Positions 35,440-45,491 are shown, counted from the first letter of the stretch. The stretch: DNA of 64,000 nt from Microvelia longipes (GCA_018340805.1 JACMZG010001863.1:56545080-56609079), one strand, 5' to 3'. Notes: generated by a model from the letters alone, not told the origin. A program made the numbers and translations.

Positions 35440-35773
35440 TATATAGGATGAATAATAACCTCGCACTTGCATATTTAGCAGCTTTTTCTTTTATTAGCGG
35501 TCCTGTCACAGGCATATTTTTGTCCCTTAACATTGTCACCCACTGTAAAATTGCGTAATCAATGTCTTCGTACTTGCATACTCGAGAACTTTTTTTAAAT
35601 CGCCACTCGTTTCGTATAACCTAAGTATAGATTCCCGATTTTTTTAAATTGTTGATATAGAACTAGGGGCGATTTTATACTTCAGAGACAAGTCTTTGTT
35701 TTTGACTCCATCGTCAGAATCTTTTAATAAATTGATTTTTTGAGAAAGGGACAGCGATTTCCGTTTTGACATT
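35440..35773 (-). pseudogene. pogo/Tigger transposase N-terminus (CENP-B-type DNA-binding domain)
   Basis: Reading the minus strand from the ATG at 35773 gives MSKRKSLSLSQKINLLKDS, then a helix-turn-helix (KDLSLKYKIAPSSISTI), an in-frame stop, then KNRESILRLYE. After a frame change, the second helix-turn-helix is readable (KYEDIDYAILQWV ... MPVTGPLIKEKAAKYA). This is the CENP-B N-terminal plus CENPB HTH arrangement of Tigger/pogo transposases. The stop and frameshift make it a pseudogene, and the DDE domain is absent. It was recognised by reading through the breaks. Confidence 0.8.
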
Positions 35774-36004
35774 TTAATAAACTCGATTTACAAACAAATA
35801 AAAAGTTTTACAAACGAACTGGTCAGACCGAATACCAAATTAAAACTAAAAAGATTTTTAGTTCTATGCTGTGTTAATCCTAATTTCATAGAAAATTGTA
35901 AAGAAAGAGTTTGCAAAATTAGATAAGGCAGGGCGAGAATCAATATATAATTGTTCTTGGAAATTACAGAAAAACAGAAGTGGCGTTTTGGTCAATTCCC
36001 TGAA

Positions 36005-36561
36005 TAGTGATAGTAGTAGGGGGGAGTGGTAGTAACTACCAGGCAAGTAGGCCACGTTGTTGGGCCCTTTTTGCCAGCTCCCTAAGATAGTGTTCTACTC
36101 CTTTTAATTTCAAGTGTAGGTATATTTCATCTAATCTAGACAGTAGAGCCGTGAATTTCTATGGTTCCTCTCATGCTTTTCCAAGCAATCATACATATTT
36201 TCACTGACTCTTATAGTCTAGTGAAAACTGGGAACATCACGTGCTCTCACTGTTAAATCAAACCTCCACACACTTTAAATTACAAGGCAGAAACAGTATA
36301 GTATTTTAATGAATCTACTATGAGGGTCCTAAATTTTGCCTATACCCAGTTTCATTTAGGGTAAGGGATCTTTAACAAGTACCTGACAACGTACAGGCTC
36401 GAGACCACCGGCTTTACGTTCCTTCTGAAGGACGTGGTACGCAGAATTTTTATCCCTCTCATAAAAATCCTAGAGGCCCGTGCTGGGATTGAACCCATGA
36501 CTAAAGTCCATTCATTCTGTGTATTAGCCGTGTACCTTAACCACTACACCACGGGTGACCC
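36005..36561 (-). mobile_element. 557-bp tRNA-derived SINE with perfect 17-bp target duplication
   Basis: The 5' end is on the right. A tRNA-like head (about 36480-36560, minus strand) shows an A box (GTGGTGTAGTGGTTAAGG) and a B box (GGTTCAATCCC), the internal RNA polymerase III promoter. It is followed by a body containing GGTACTTGTTAAAGATCCCT. The insertion is flanked by TTGGTCAATTCCCTGAA at 35988-36004 and 36562-36578, identical over 17 bases. The 3' part (about 36005-36120) is repeated at 9530-9720. At 557 bp it is long for a SINE. Confidence 0.85.
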
Positions 36562-36764
36562 TTGGTCAATTCCCTGAAAGTTTGTGGGTCTTGTCTTTAT
36601 CTTTATTTCTGGGAATTTTGTTCGTTATATAGAAATTTTTTTCGTTAAATAGAAACGCTTTTAAACACAAAATTCAAGGGAACGTAAAAAAATGTGTTAC
36701 ATAGAGACTTTCGTTGTATAGAAGTTCCGACTGTAGTTATTCTTTTGTATTTCTTTAATTAAAC

Positions 36765-37008
36765 AAAATAGGGTGCGGGGTACCTAGGAAGTTTTCCTCA
36801 TCACTTCAAAATCGCTTCGCTCGTCCTCAGAATATACATCATTAAATTAATAATACAACACCTATTCGGACTGACTCCCTTCCTTCGTCTTCAGATAGTA
36901 AATATATTTGTTTCGTTCTTAGTGGTCACCTATTCAGGCATTGGCCACGCTCGATGCTGCTTATCTTTTATGATGCAACAAAAACCATAGATATACTTGT
37001 TATTAAAA
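36765..37008 (+). repeat. R1 part left of the BEL/Pao element
   Basis: Contains TCGCTTCGCTCGTCCTCAGA, CTTCAGATAGTAAATATATT, AGTGGTCACCTATTCAGGCA and AAAACCATAGATATACTTGT, the same order as at 54640-54835. R1 sequence breaks at ATTAAAAAG where the BEL/Pao element begins. Confidence 0.75.
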
Positions 37009-37071
37009 AGACTGACTAATTTGAAAAAAAAAAAAAAAAAAGTGGTCCTCCGGGAAAAAATCAGCCGACTT

Positions 37072-37914
37072 ATGTCTCGATACAATCTAAGAAGCTCGGA
37101 TAACCCAGTAGCCACCAACCAAGTACAGACTGAGGAACAAGGAGCAGTAAGACAAGACATACCCGCTACTCCTCGTCCTGATCCTGATGCCATTGAGGTA
37201 CTTGGTAGTGTCTATAGTGCAAGCAGTTCTGTTAAGCGACGACAACTAGAACTGCAGATTTTACAGCACCAAGAGCTACTCCAGATTGAGCAACAAGAAG
37301 CTGAGATCGCCAGACAAATGCACCAATTGCAGCGCGAAAAAGAGATACTTAAGATGCGAACGGAAGCCGAAAAACTCCGCCTTGCCGAGGGAGGAAAGAG
37401 TCGACATGGAAGTAGACATTCAGTCAGCCCACCAAGGTTTGAAACATTAGTGCCAAAGGTAATAATACAATCTAATTCTAAAGGTAATGCTTCCAAAGAA
37501 CCTCCTTCCACGATCCCTCTTGCAACGAAAAGCAATGATGATGCTAATGACGATTTAATCAAATCCATCTTTGCTAGAAAAGGGATTAAAATAGATTTAC
37601 AACCTTTCTCAGGTGATCCTCTCGATTGGCCATTCTTTATATCCCAATTTAAAGAGACTACGAAAATTTGTAAATTTTCTGACATTGAAAATATTGCTCG
37701 CTTACAGCAATGTTTAAAGGGCAAAGCTAAGGAAGCAGTTAGTGCCTTATTAATAACTCCAGGTAGCATCCCTGAAATCCTTAGAATTTTAGAACTACGA
37801 TTCGGTCGTTCTGAGCTCATTATTAGAAACTTAATTAGTAAAGTACAATCAAAAAATTGTTTAAATGAAGGTGACACAGAAAGCATTTCTAGAATTTGCT
37901 TCTACTGTATCTAA
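37072..37914 (+). CDS. BEL/Pao Gag, N-terminal part, ends at a frameshift
   Basis: The likely start is the ATG at 37072 (MSRYNLRSSDN); the in-frame ATG at 36997 lies upstream of the A-run and is probably not used. The protein has a basic N-terminus, a long coiled-coil-like Q/E-rich helix (LQILQHQELLQIEQQ, IARQMHQLQREKEILKMR), then a DUF1759-like domain beginning LQPFSGDPLDWPFFISQFK and running through LQQCLKGKAKEAV. This is the usual Gag layout of BEL/Pao elements. The frame is lost near 37880 and the reading continues in another frame. Host capsid-like domestication is not suggested because the frame is broken. Confidence 0.8.
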   Translation: MSRYNLRSSDNPVATNQVQTEEQGAVRQDIPATPRPDPDAIEVLGSVYSASSSVKRRQLELQILQHQELLQIEQQEAEIARQMHQLQREKEILKMRTEAEKLRLAEGGKSRHGSRHSVSPPRFETLVPKVIIQSNSKGNASKEPPSTIPLATKSNDDANDDLIKSIFARKGIKIDLQPFSGDPLDWPFFISQFKETTKICKFSDIENIARLQQCLKGKAKEAVSALLITPGSIPEILRILELRFGRSELIIRNLISKVQSKNCLNEGDTESISRICFYCI

Positions 37915-38410
37915 TCTTGTTGGAACTATTGAAAATCTAAATGCTCAACATCATTTATCGAATCCTATTTTATTAGAATCATTAATGACAAAATTACCAA
38001 ATAGTTTCAAAATTAACTGGGGTGAGTACCTTGTAAATTGTTGCAACGGTATGGCAACACTTTTGGATTTTAAAAATTGGATTATGAACCGGGCTGATAT
38101 AGTTAGTTATATTAACGTACCTTCCAATTTTTATAATGATAATTCCAAAAGTCAAAACAAAGAAAATTTAAAAAATAAAAATTTATTAAGTCAAAATAAA
38201 AATAATATGTCAAATGAAAATAAACGCCAAAAAATATGCCTAGTTTGTAAATCTAAGGAACATGATATAAAAGATTGTAACAAATTTATTAAAATGAGCA
38301 TAGACGAACGATGGATGTAATATCTCAAGCCCATTGTTGCTTCTCTTGTTTAGGTGGTGGCCATAGGACAATAGATTGTAGGAGAAAAGTTAGGTGTAAC
38401 GAAAATGGGT
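37865..38410 (+). pseudogene. BEL/Pao Gag, C-terminal part with zinc knuckles, broken
   Basis: Continues the Gag in a different frame to a stop at 38318-38320. It contains the rest of the DUF1759 region (LMTKLPNSFKINWGEYL) and an Asn/Lys-rich stretch, then a CCHC knuckle (CLVCKSKEHDIKDC) at about 38239-38280. A second knuckle (CCFSCLGGGHRTIDC) is readable at 38336-38380 in another frame, followed by a Cys-rich C..NGC element. Two further frame changes lie near 38310 and 38400. Nucleic-acid binding is the known role of these knuckles. Confidence 0.7.
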
Positions 38411-38985
38411 GTTAAAAACCACCATCCTTTACTACATAAAAACGCTTCAACTAAACCCGATAGTAAAATTAATAACTTTCATAGCAATACATCACAAACG
38501 CTCTTAAAGATATGTCCAATTAAACTTTTTGGTTCTGAAGGAGACGAAATTGAAACAACAGCAATATTTGACGAAGGGTCAACTATTACGTTACTTGAAG
38601 ATAATATAGCGAAAAAATTAAAATTAGATGGTCAAAACAAACCATTAACAATTCAATGGACAAATAATATAGTCCATGAAGAAAATGATTCAAAATTAAT
38701 AAATCTTAAAATATCGGCCTCCGAAGATAAAAGTAAACAGTTTAATTAAAAAATGTCCGAACAATTAAAATTTTAGGCATACCGTCTCAAAAGATCGATA
38801 TTGAAACAATTAAAAATAAATATCCATATTTAAATAATTATTTAAGTATAGCTTTTAATTCTGATAAACCAAAAATGTTAATTGGACAAGATAATTGGCC
38901 CCTCATCATATCTCGGGAAATAATTCACGGATCAAATGACACAGATCCAGTGCTAAGCAGAACCCTATTAGGGTGTACTACACGG
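38405..38985 (+). pseudogene. BEL/Pao aspartic protease region, broken
   Basis: Opens with the end of the Cys/His region (HHPLLHKN) and runs into a retropepsin-like domain: AIFDEGSTITLLED carries the catalytic Asp in a D-E-G-S context usual for BEL/Pao proteases. The first frame stops at 38747-38749; a second frame from about 38757 carries GIPSQKIDIETIKNKYPYL and PKMLIGQDNWPLIISREI, the C-terminal protease motif, and is lost again near 38980. Self-processing of Gag-Pol is the family role; this copy cannot make the whole domain. Confidence 0.65.
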
Positions 38986-39019
38986 TAACCTTGATTGTAA
39001 AAACTTAGAGCAGCCGAAA

Positions 39020-40170
39020 CTTTTTCATGTTTATAAGACAAATGACGATGACAATTTATATAATTTAATTAAAGACGCATTTACAATAGACAATATAGGA
39101 ATAGCTCCAAAAACTAATCATTTAAATATAGAAGACACTCGTGCTGTTAGCATAGCTAATGAGACAACACGCTTTGTTGATGGCAAGTGGGAAACAGGTC
39201 TTCTATGGAAAGATATAGACAAACAAATACCGGATAGTAAAAACACTGCTCTGAAACGCTTGCATTGCTTAGAACGAAATTAGACAAAGATTCCAAATTT
39301 GCTGCAAAGTATTGTGCTCGACTTGATCAGAATATTCAGAGTGGGTATGCTAGAAAATTAACTAGTGATGAAATAAAACAATTAAAAACATCGAAAAGAG
39401 AATGGTATCTCCCTCACTTAGCTGTAATAAATCCTAATAAACCAGACAAACTTAGGGTTGTTTTTGATGCCTCAGCTAAGAGTGCTGGCTTAAGTTTAAA
39501 CGATCAGCTTTTAAAGGGACCTGATAAATTAAATAATATTCCAGCGATGTTAGTCAAATTCCGACATTATGCAATAGGGTTTTGTGCTGATATCAAGGAA
39601 ATGTATCCTCAGATAAAAATTATCAAAGAGGATCAAACCGCACAATTATATTTGTGGCGGGGAATGGAGAGAAATATACCTCCTGATGTTTACGTAAATG
39701 AAGTTATGCTTTTTGGAGCAATATGTTCTCCATTTTCAGCACAATTTGTGCGGGATAAAAACGCTGAACAATACAAAGAGACGAAACCCGATTGTGTTAC
39801 GGCGATCAGAGATAAACATTACATGGACGATTATGTTGATTGTGCTCCCACTATTACTGATGCTATAAACAAAATTAAGGATTATAGAAATTCATAAAAC
39901 GGGGGATTTCAAATTTGCCAATGGATATGTTCTAATAAAACAGTCTTAGAACATATTCCTGATGAGTTAAAATCGCCTAAATTAAAAGATTTATCTATTA
40001 CTCATGAGCGTGTTTTAGGATTATATTGGGATCATGTTTCTGACACTTTTTCGTTTGAATTTCGAGGAGAAAAATTAAATGACAGTTTATTTAAAAATAA
40101 AAATAGACCGACTAAAAGAGAAATTTGTAAAGCAATAATGTTAATTTTCGATCCTCTGGGTTCTTAACAC
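39020..40170 (+). pseudogene. BEL/Pao reverse transcriptase, broken
   Basis: The connecting region is readable from about 39020 in one frame. The main open frame is 39265-39897 and encodes KREWYLPHLAVINPNKPDKL then RVVFDASAKSAGLSLNDQLL, followed by FCADIKEMYPQI (first catalytic Asp) and YMDDYVDC at about 39820 (the YXDD catalytic pair). After a frame change near 39897 the palm/thumb region continues (GFQICQWICSN ... RVLGLYWDH) to about 40160, where the frame changes again at FDPLGS. The catalytic residues are intact but the frame is interrupted at least three times. Confidence 0.8.
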
Positions 40171-40175
40171 CTGTT

Positions 40176-42380
40176 ATGACTAAAGGCAAAATACTTTTAC
40201 AAGAAACATGGAAACTTAATTTAGGTTGGGATGACTTTCTTCCTGAAAAGTTAGCTGAAAGTTGGGTATTGTGGTTAAACGACGTGACGGACTATTCAAA
40301 AATTAAAATTCCTCGTTGCTATTCATTAGCCATTGTTTCAGCTACTCAAATTGAGGTTCACATTTTTTGTGATGCAAGTGACAAAATGTACACAGCTGTT
40401 GCATATTTTCGAGTTATAACGACACGATCCATTAACGTTGCTCTAATTACGTCTAAATCTAGAATAGCACCATTAAAACCATTGTCGATACCTCGAAAAG
40501 AATTACAAGCTGCGCTTATGGCAAGTAGATTAACCACGTTTATAAAACACAATCATGAATTTACTATTTCAAAATTTGTGTTATGGTCAGATTCAAAAAT
40601 AGTATTATCCTGGATTAACTCTGAAGCCATAAGATTTAAAACTTATGTAGGTTTGAGAGTAGGGGAGATCCAGGAGAATACAGATCCAAGTTGGTGGCGA
40701 TGGGTTCCAACCAATTTAAATGTGGCAGATATTGCCACACGAAATATAGAAATTAAATTAAATGACGATAATAGTAAACGGTGGTTCAATGGCCCTGAAT
40801 TCCTTTATGAAACTGAGGACAAATGGCCTCAAATCAATACCATTTCATTAAATAATGATGAGATAACCAACGTAGAACTAAAAAAAGGCAAAAGCGAGTT
40901 TGTTGGTGTCACTAGAACCGAGACTATTATGAATTTGAACCAAGTTTTACCTGACATCACACGAGTGGCTAAATGGCTCACAATTATAAGAGCAACGGCT
41001 TATGTTCTTAAATTTATAAAACTATGCAGGCGAATAGATATTACGCCAGCATTAACAGCCGACGATTTACAGGAGTCTGAAATTTTATACTGTAAACTAG
41101 TTCAGCTTGAAAGTTTCAAAAATGAAATGGAACAAGTCATTAATAATCAAATAGACAAAAATAATAGATTAGAACCTTTGTCACCTTTTATAGGAAATGA
41201 TGGATTGCTTAGAGTTCGAGGTAGATTAGAGTTGGCTCATATTCCAGACTCAGCTAAACAACCGATAATTTTAGACCCTAAGCATAGATATACGCGATTA
41301 TTATTACATCATTATCATTGTCTAATGGGCCATCAAGGCCACGAGACGGTGCTAAACGAAGTGCGTCAAAAATATTGGGTACTTTCGGGGAGACAAGCCG
41401 TTCGAAATACTTGGCGTAAATGTTTAGAGTGTAAGGTTAGAACAGCTTCGACAACTGATGTTCCTATAATGGCAGATCTTCCAAAGGAAAGATTAGCCCA
41501 ATATCAACGCCCATTTACAAACACCGGAATGGATTATTTCGGTCCTTTAGAAGTTACGGTAGATGAGGAGGTACAAGAAAAACGATATGGGGTAATTTTT
41601 ACGTGCCTCACGACTAGAGCTATCCATATAGAGCTCGCAAATTCTCTTAGCACAGATAGCGCGTTAATGGCTTTACGGCGGTTTGTCGCTAGGAGGGGGT
41701 GTCCTTCTATTATTTGGTCAGATAATGGTACCAATTTGAGAGGAGCTGAGAGGGAAATTAGAGAAGCTCTAGCAGAATTAAATCAATCGTCTATAAATAA
41801 TGAATTGAGTAACAAAGGGATTAATTGGAAATTTATTCCGCCCTTAGCTCCACATATGGGTGGAAGCTGGGAGCGGTTAATTCGATCGGTTAAGACGGCT
41901 TTATCTGCTATTCTGAAAGAACGGGCTCCGAGGGAGGAGGTTTTGCAAACATTGCTGGTAGAGGTAGAGAGTATCGTCAACAGTAGGCCATTGACACATG
42001 TATCGCTAGATAGGGCTGACCAAGAATGCCTAACTCCGTTCTCCATCCTCATTGGCACATCAAGCGGTGCTAGAGCATGGAACGAATCCAACGGGACAGA
42101 CGACGCAGAAAAGAAAACTTGGCGAATATCTCAACGATTGGCGGATATGTTTTGGCAACGGTGGTCAAAAGAATATTTGCCAAGCATCAATTTCAGAGCG
42201 AAATGGAGAAAGGAGGAAGCAGCAGTCAAAATCGACGATCTAGTTGTCGTCGTAGAACCAAACATGGCCCGTAACACTTGGACCAGAGGAAGAGTCGTCA
42301 AGCTGCTACCAGGAAAAGACGGACGCGTAAGAGTAGTTGGAAGTAGAGACGGCATCCGGCCCGGAGGACCACTTTATTAA
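40176..42380 (+). CDS. BEL/Pao RNase H-integrase polyprotein, open for 734 codons
   Basis: The longest open frame in the window. Order: RNase H-like domain (EVHIFCDASDKMYTAVAYF, SIPRKELQAALMASRL, FVLWSDSKIVLSWI) at about residues 55-150; H2C2 integrase zinc finger (HHYHCLMGHQGHETVL ... CLECKVR) at about 377-425; DDE integrase core with Asp in GMDYFGP, Asp in WSDNGTN and Glu in GGSWERL; then a DUF5641-like tail ending RPGGPLY. The three integrase acidic residues are present. The ATG used is probably only the first Met after a frameshift near 40163, not a real start. There is no internal stop, so the element is likely fairly young. Confidence 0.9.
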   Translation: MTKGKILLQETWKLNLGWDDFLPEKLAESWVLWLNDVTDYSKIKIPRCYSLAIVSATQIEVHIFCDASDKMYTAVAYFRVITTRSINVALITSKSRIAPLKPLSIPRKELQAALMASRLTTFIKHNHEFTISKFVLWSDSKIVLSWINSEAIRFKTYVGLRVGEIQENTDPSWWRWVPTNLNVADIATRNIEIKLNDDNSKRWFNGPEFLYETEDKWPQINTISLNNDEITNVELKKGKSEFVGVTRTETIMNLNQVLPDITRVAKWLTIIRATAYVLKFIKLCRRIDITPALTADDLQESEILYCKLVQLESFKNEMEQVINNQIDKNNRLEPLSPFIGNDGLLRVRGRLELAHIPDSAKQPIILDPKHRYTRLLLHHYHCLMGHQGHETVLNEVRQKYWVLSGRQAVRNTWRKCLECKVRTASTTDVPIMADLPKERLAQYQRPFTNTGMDYFGPLEVTVDEEVQEKRYGVIFTCLTTRAIHIELANSLSTDSALMALRRFVARRGCPSIIWSDNGTNLRGAEREIREALAELNQSSINNELSNKGINWKFIPPLAPHMGGSWERLIRSVKTALSAILKERAPREEVLQTLLVEVESIVNSRPLTHVSLDRADQECLTPFSILIGTSSGARAWNESNGTDDAEKKTWRISQRLADMFWQRWSKEYLPSINFRAKWRKEEAAVKIDDLVVVVEPNMARNTWTRGRVVKLLPGKDGRVRVVGSRDGIRPGGPLY

Positions 42381-43749
42381 AGACTGACTAATTTGAAGAC
42401 TGACTGACTAATTTGAAATAATAAGATTGGACTTTTAACCAAATAAACACTCTGACTTTAATAATTAACATACATTAAGACTGACTAATATTTTTCTCAG
42501 GACTTCCCAAATAAGACTCAATGAAAATATTGACTATTTGACGCATAACAATATGTGAATCACAGGTAGACATCTAAGGTGCCAGACTGTCAGCTGTCAA
42601 CTCAGCTGTCAACCTGTTCATTTACAAATTGTTATGCGTCTCACTTTCCAACACTTGTCATATTGAAACCAAATTCGATATACTTATCTATTACAAAATG
42701 GTATACACTTGTACCAAATTTCAACTCAATCAGATATTCTTTTAAAAATCTTAGAAAAGTACACTTTTGATAAAATTTGATCTAATGCTAATAATAAGAT
42801 GAAACTTGGTACATATGTTGTCTTATACATAGCTACATGCGTACCAAATCTCAATCCAATCCCATCATTTTTCACCATTCCATGATTTTCCAAAAAAAAT
42901 TGCTGAGTTAATATTGCGGTTTACTGACATTTAAAAAATTATTTTTCAAATAGCACAACAAGAAACAGATAATTCCTGTGACATCCTGGTTCCGGATTAT
43001 TTGGCAAATGGAATACTTCTCCTATATACCTGCCGTATATATGAGGAAAAGTAAAAATCAATATAGCTCTTGCTGTAGTGATCACAGCGTGCCTTATGTT
43101 GCCTGAAATTGGATTCACTGGGCCCAACTGAAACCTGATACAAGTACGCATTTTATTTGAACAAACATAAGGTAAAACTAACATTTGCCACTGTCAATTT
43201 GCTTTTATTTTTACAAAAAAATAGTTCAGATTAATAAAATAATAACTATTTACAAAAATTCTTAGTAACTATTTTGTAATTTAAACTAAAAGTAAAAGGT
43301 AAACAAAACTTGTATTTTTTCACTGAAATTTGAATGGGTCTGCCTACCTTGTCTGAATGATTTAACATTTCAGATCCCTTAAAATTACAACATTTCTTAA
43401 TAAAACAAAATTAATTAATTAAATTAAAACTGTAGGTATATTCTATTTTTACTTTTCCTCATTTATATACCTTGGGTATGTAGGAAAAATATTGTGTTTC
43501 CAAAAAAAAAATCCAAAACCGGGATGTCACTGTAATTATTTGTTTCAGGAGTTTTTAAGACCTCCTGAGTGGTTTTTACAAAGTTGTCTGTCTCTATGTG
43601 TGTGTACTCTAGGAGTGTAGAGTACAGAGTATCTACACCTCCAGAGTATCTATATCCTAGACTCTAGAGTATTTATGCTAGAGAGTTGAAATAATAAAAA
43701 AATAATAATAAGTTGAAATAATAATAAAAAAATTAATACATACAACATA

Positions 43750-43750
43750 C

Positions 43751-43797
<47 letters not shown>

Positions 43798-43815
43798 ATA
43801 TATATATATATATTT
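43750..43815. repeat. (AT)n microsatellite
   Basis: Long TA run leading into the hAT-like fragment. Confidence 0.95.
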
Positions 43816-43908
43816 ATTATTTATTTTATTTATACAGAGCAAGGGGGTCCTGGAAGTAGTTTAAAATATTTTAGGGGTCCCAAGAATAAAAAAGGTTGGG
43901 AACCACTG
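43815..43908. mobile_element. hAT-like right end fragment
   Basis: Ends GGTTGGGAACCACTG preceded by AGGGGTCCCAAGAATAAAAA, a hAT-type terminus different in its interior from the 545-1301 family. A 30-bp segment (GAGTATTTATGCTAGAGAGT..) occurs on both sides, at about 43663 and 43914. It follows an (AT)n run at 43750-43810. Confidence 0.5.
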
Positions 43909-44558
43909 TCTTAGAGTATTTATGCTAGAGAGTTGAAACTTTGCACAAAAATCAGTTTACCACTGTAGATGTGCTACTTCAGAAATTTTTTTTATGACGT
44001 CATTAACCAGCAATATTAACTCAACAAAAATGTTGAAAATTCATGAAACGCAGAAAAATATGGCAATTAATTTGAGATGTGGCACGCATGTAGCCATGTA
44101 TGAGACTAACATATGTGCCAAGTTCCATCTCATTATCAGCATTAGTTCATTTTTTATCAAATGACTTGTGTACGTTTTTATAAAAAAATTGTACATAATC
44201 AGAAAATTACCCAATCGAGTTGAAATTTAGTACAAGTGTATACCTTAACGTAATAAATGTGTACAATAAGTTACTTTTTAATAAAACAAGTACATCTATG
44301 GTTTTTGTTGGTTAGCAGCATTAAGCGTGGTCAGTGCTGTACGGGTGATTGCTGAGAATGAAACAGATGTATTTACTATCTGAGGACGAACGAGTCAAAA
44401 GACGTGTAGCAGTATAAATTTGGCCAATATTGTATATTCTGAGAACGAGGAATAGAACGAGGAGTAGAATAGTTGCACTCTAAAAGTTAAAAAGTACTTT
44501 GCATTCTTTTTGTAATAAATTATTTTAACAGGATGATTTGGTTAACACTTTCCTACTA

Positions 44559-44963
44559 CAGTCTATCGTTTAGTTTAAAAATCCCCAAGGTCATAAGTAT
44601 TTTGGGGATTGAGCAATCAGAGAAGCCGCTGCCAACCTCTTACTTAAAAGAAGAAAAAAAATCCCTACCACAATAACCGGTGTAGGGAAAAAACCTTCTT
44701 CCCGGCAATCGTTCACTTTGTTTGTGGTCCTTCTTTTGATTACATCGTTTTGAAAACTACTTTCAAATTAATCATAAAAATGATATTTTAAAATAAAACT
44801 ACACAAAAGAAATGTAAAAAACCATCGCAAAGAAAATACGGGCAAAATAACCTGATTTGTTTACATAGTTTATTCCCGCTCCCTTCTTATAGGGATTTTT
44901 GTTCCTAAGAATCGGTGGTGTCTAAACTGACCTGTCAAGATTTTTAAACTAAACTATAGACTG
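44559..44963. mobile_element. 405-bp TA-flanked MITE (copy B)
   Basis: Same orientation, same ends and same length as copy A, with scattered substitutions and one right-end change (AACTATAG for AACGATAG). TA at 44557-44558 and 44964-44965. It lies in the large RhoGEF intron. Confidence 0.9.
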
Positions 44964-45297
44964 TAGTCAGATGAGCATTACAGTTCACATTTTTAAATTA
45001 ACAAAGAGGAGCACAGTACCCAAAAAAACTCTGCAATTTTGCCAAAACAAGCCAAATGATATCAATGTACAAGCCAAATAAGGCTGGGACACATTCGACA
45101 CATCCATGACAGTAAAAATGTATAAAGTTCTATAGAGACTATTTCTGTTTATAAAGAGTACTTTATTGTTTAGGTTGCTCCGCTCTCGTTATGGGTTATT
45201 TGATATGAATTGAAACCTTCACAGTAAATAAAACAAGCACCACCTATAAAACCTTTTGTTAAAAAAAATGCTCCACAACCGGCGGGACTGAAATTAC

Positions 45298-45491
45298 CTT
45301 TGCCAGCCAGTGGAGATGATATCTTTGAGAAGCAACCTCCTACAAGCAGGATTAGCCTCAGCATCACAAAGGAAGTTGTGAAGTTTGGGATCTTTCTTCC
45401 TCCAACCTTTCAAACATTCTAAAGCTATGTGCTGCCTCGCACAGAATTCTGCCGCTGCACGTTGGAAATTATCACTATCAGCACCTTCAAA
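45298..45491 (-). CDS. RhoGEF exon: DH domain, central helices
   Basis: A 194-bp exon, acceptor TTTGTTTAG, donor AAAG|GTAATT. It encodes FEGADSDNFQRAAAEFCARQ, HIALECLKGWRKKDPKLHNF, then ACRRLLLKDIISTGWQR. The A.FC..Q..ALE.LK and CRRL.L.D.I....QR patterns match the CR2 and pre-CR3 part of the DH domain in ARHGEF11/12. The final Arg codon is split AG|G and is completed in the next exon, 10.5 kb away. That large intron contains the BEL/Pao, pogo/Tigger and SINE insertions. Confidence 0.92.

Larger units (their letters stand above)
35318..36733 (-). mobile_element. pogo/Tigger-type transposon relic, interrupted by a SINE
   Basis: Terminal inverted repeats start CAGTCGGACCTCTATATAAC on the left and CAGTCGGAACTTCTATACAA on the right (reverse complement), each next to TA (35316-35317 and 36734-36735), as expected of Tc1/mariner-superfamily insertion. 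The repeated CGTTATATAGAAATTTCGTT-like motifs inside each end are subterminal repeats. Without the SINE and its duplicated target it is about 840 bp, far shorter than an autonomous pogo element, so it is internally deleted. It keeps the N-terminal transposase fragment listed next. It lies in the intron between RhoGEF exons 45298-45491 and 34610-34838. Confidence 0.85.
37009..42640 (+). mobile_element. BEL/Pao LTR retrotransposon, degenerate, 5' LTR not recognisable
   Basis: Element-level entry. Order of domains: Gag with DUF1759-type region and zinc knuckles, aspartic protease, reverse transcriptase, RNase H, zinc-binding and DDE integrase, DUF5641-type tail. This order and the YMDD RT motif are those of the BEL/Pao superfamily. 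The reading frame is broken about eight times (listed in the parts below). The flanking DNA on both sides looks like two halves of an R1 family repeat, so the element probably inserted into R1. The left junction has only a short GACTGACTAATTTG segment shared with the sequence after the last ORF (42382-42395), then a run of A and a possible primer-binding site (TGGTCCTCCGGG) at 37043. The 3' non-coding part to about 42640 may be the 3' LTR. Confidence 0.85.
42645..44475 (-). repeat. R1 copies, several, next to the BEL/Pao element
   Basis: Pieces at 42645-43060, 43425-43690 and 43915-44475. They show TTTATGACGTCATTAACCAG (43992), TTGCACAAAAATCAGTTTAC and, at 44370-44470, the ACTATCTGAGGACGAACGAG part found at 36770-36960 and 54590-54800. 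The order suggests R1 is over 1 kb when complete. Confidence 0.75.

Noticed and set aside
36480..36560. A functional tRNA gene on the minus strand
   Set aside because: A and B boxes are good, but the sequence continues into a SINE body and the whole unit is bounded by a 17-bp target duplication.
37212..37886. 224-codon minus-strand frame
   Set aside because: Shadow of the BEL/Pao Gag on the opposite strand.
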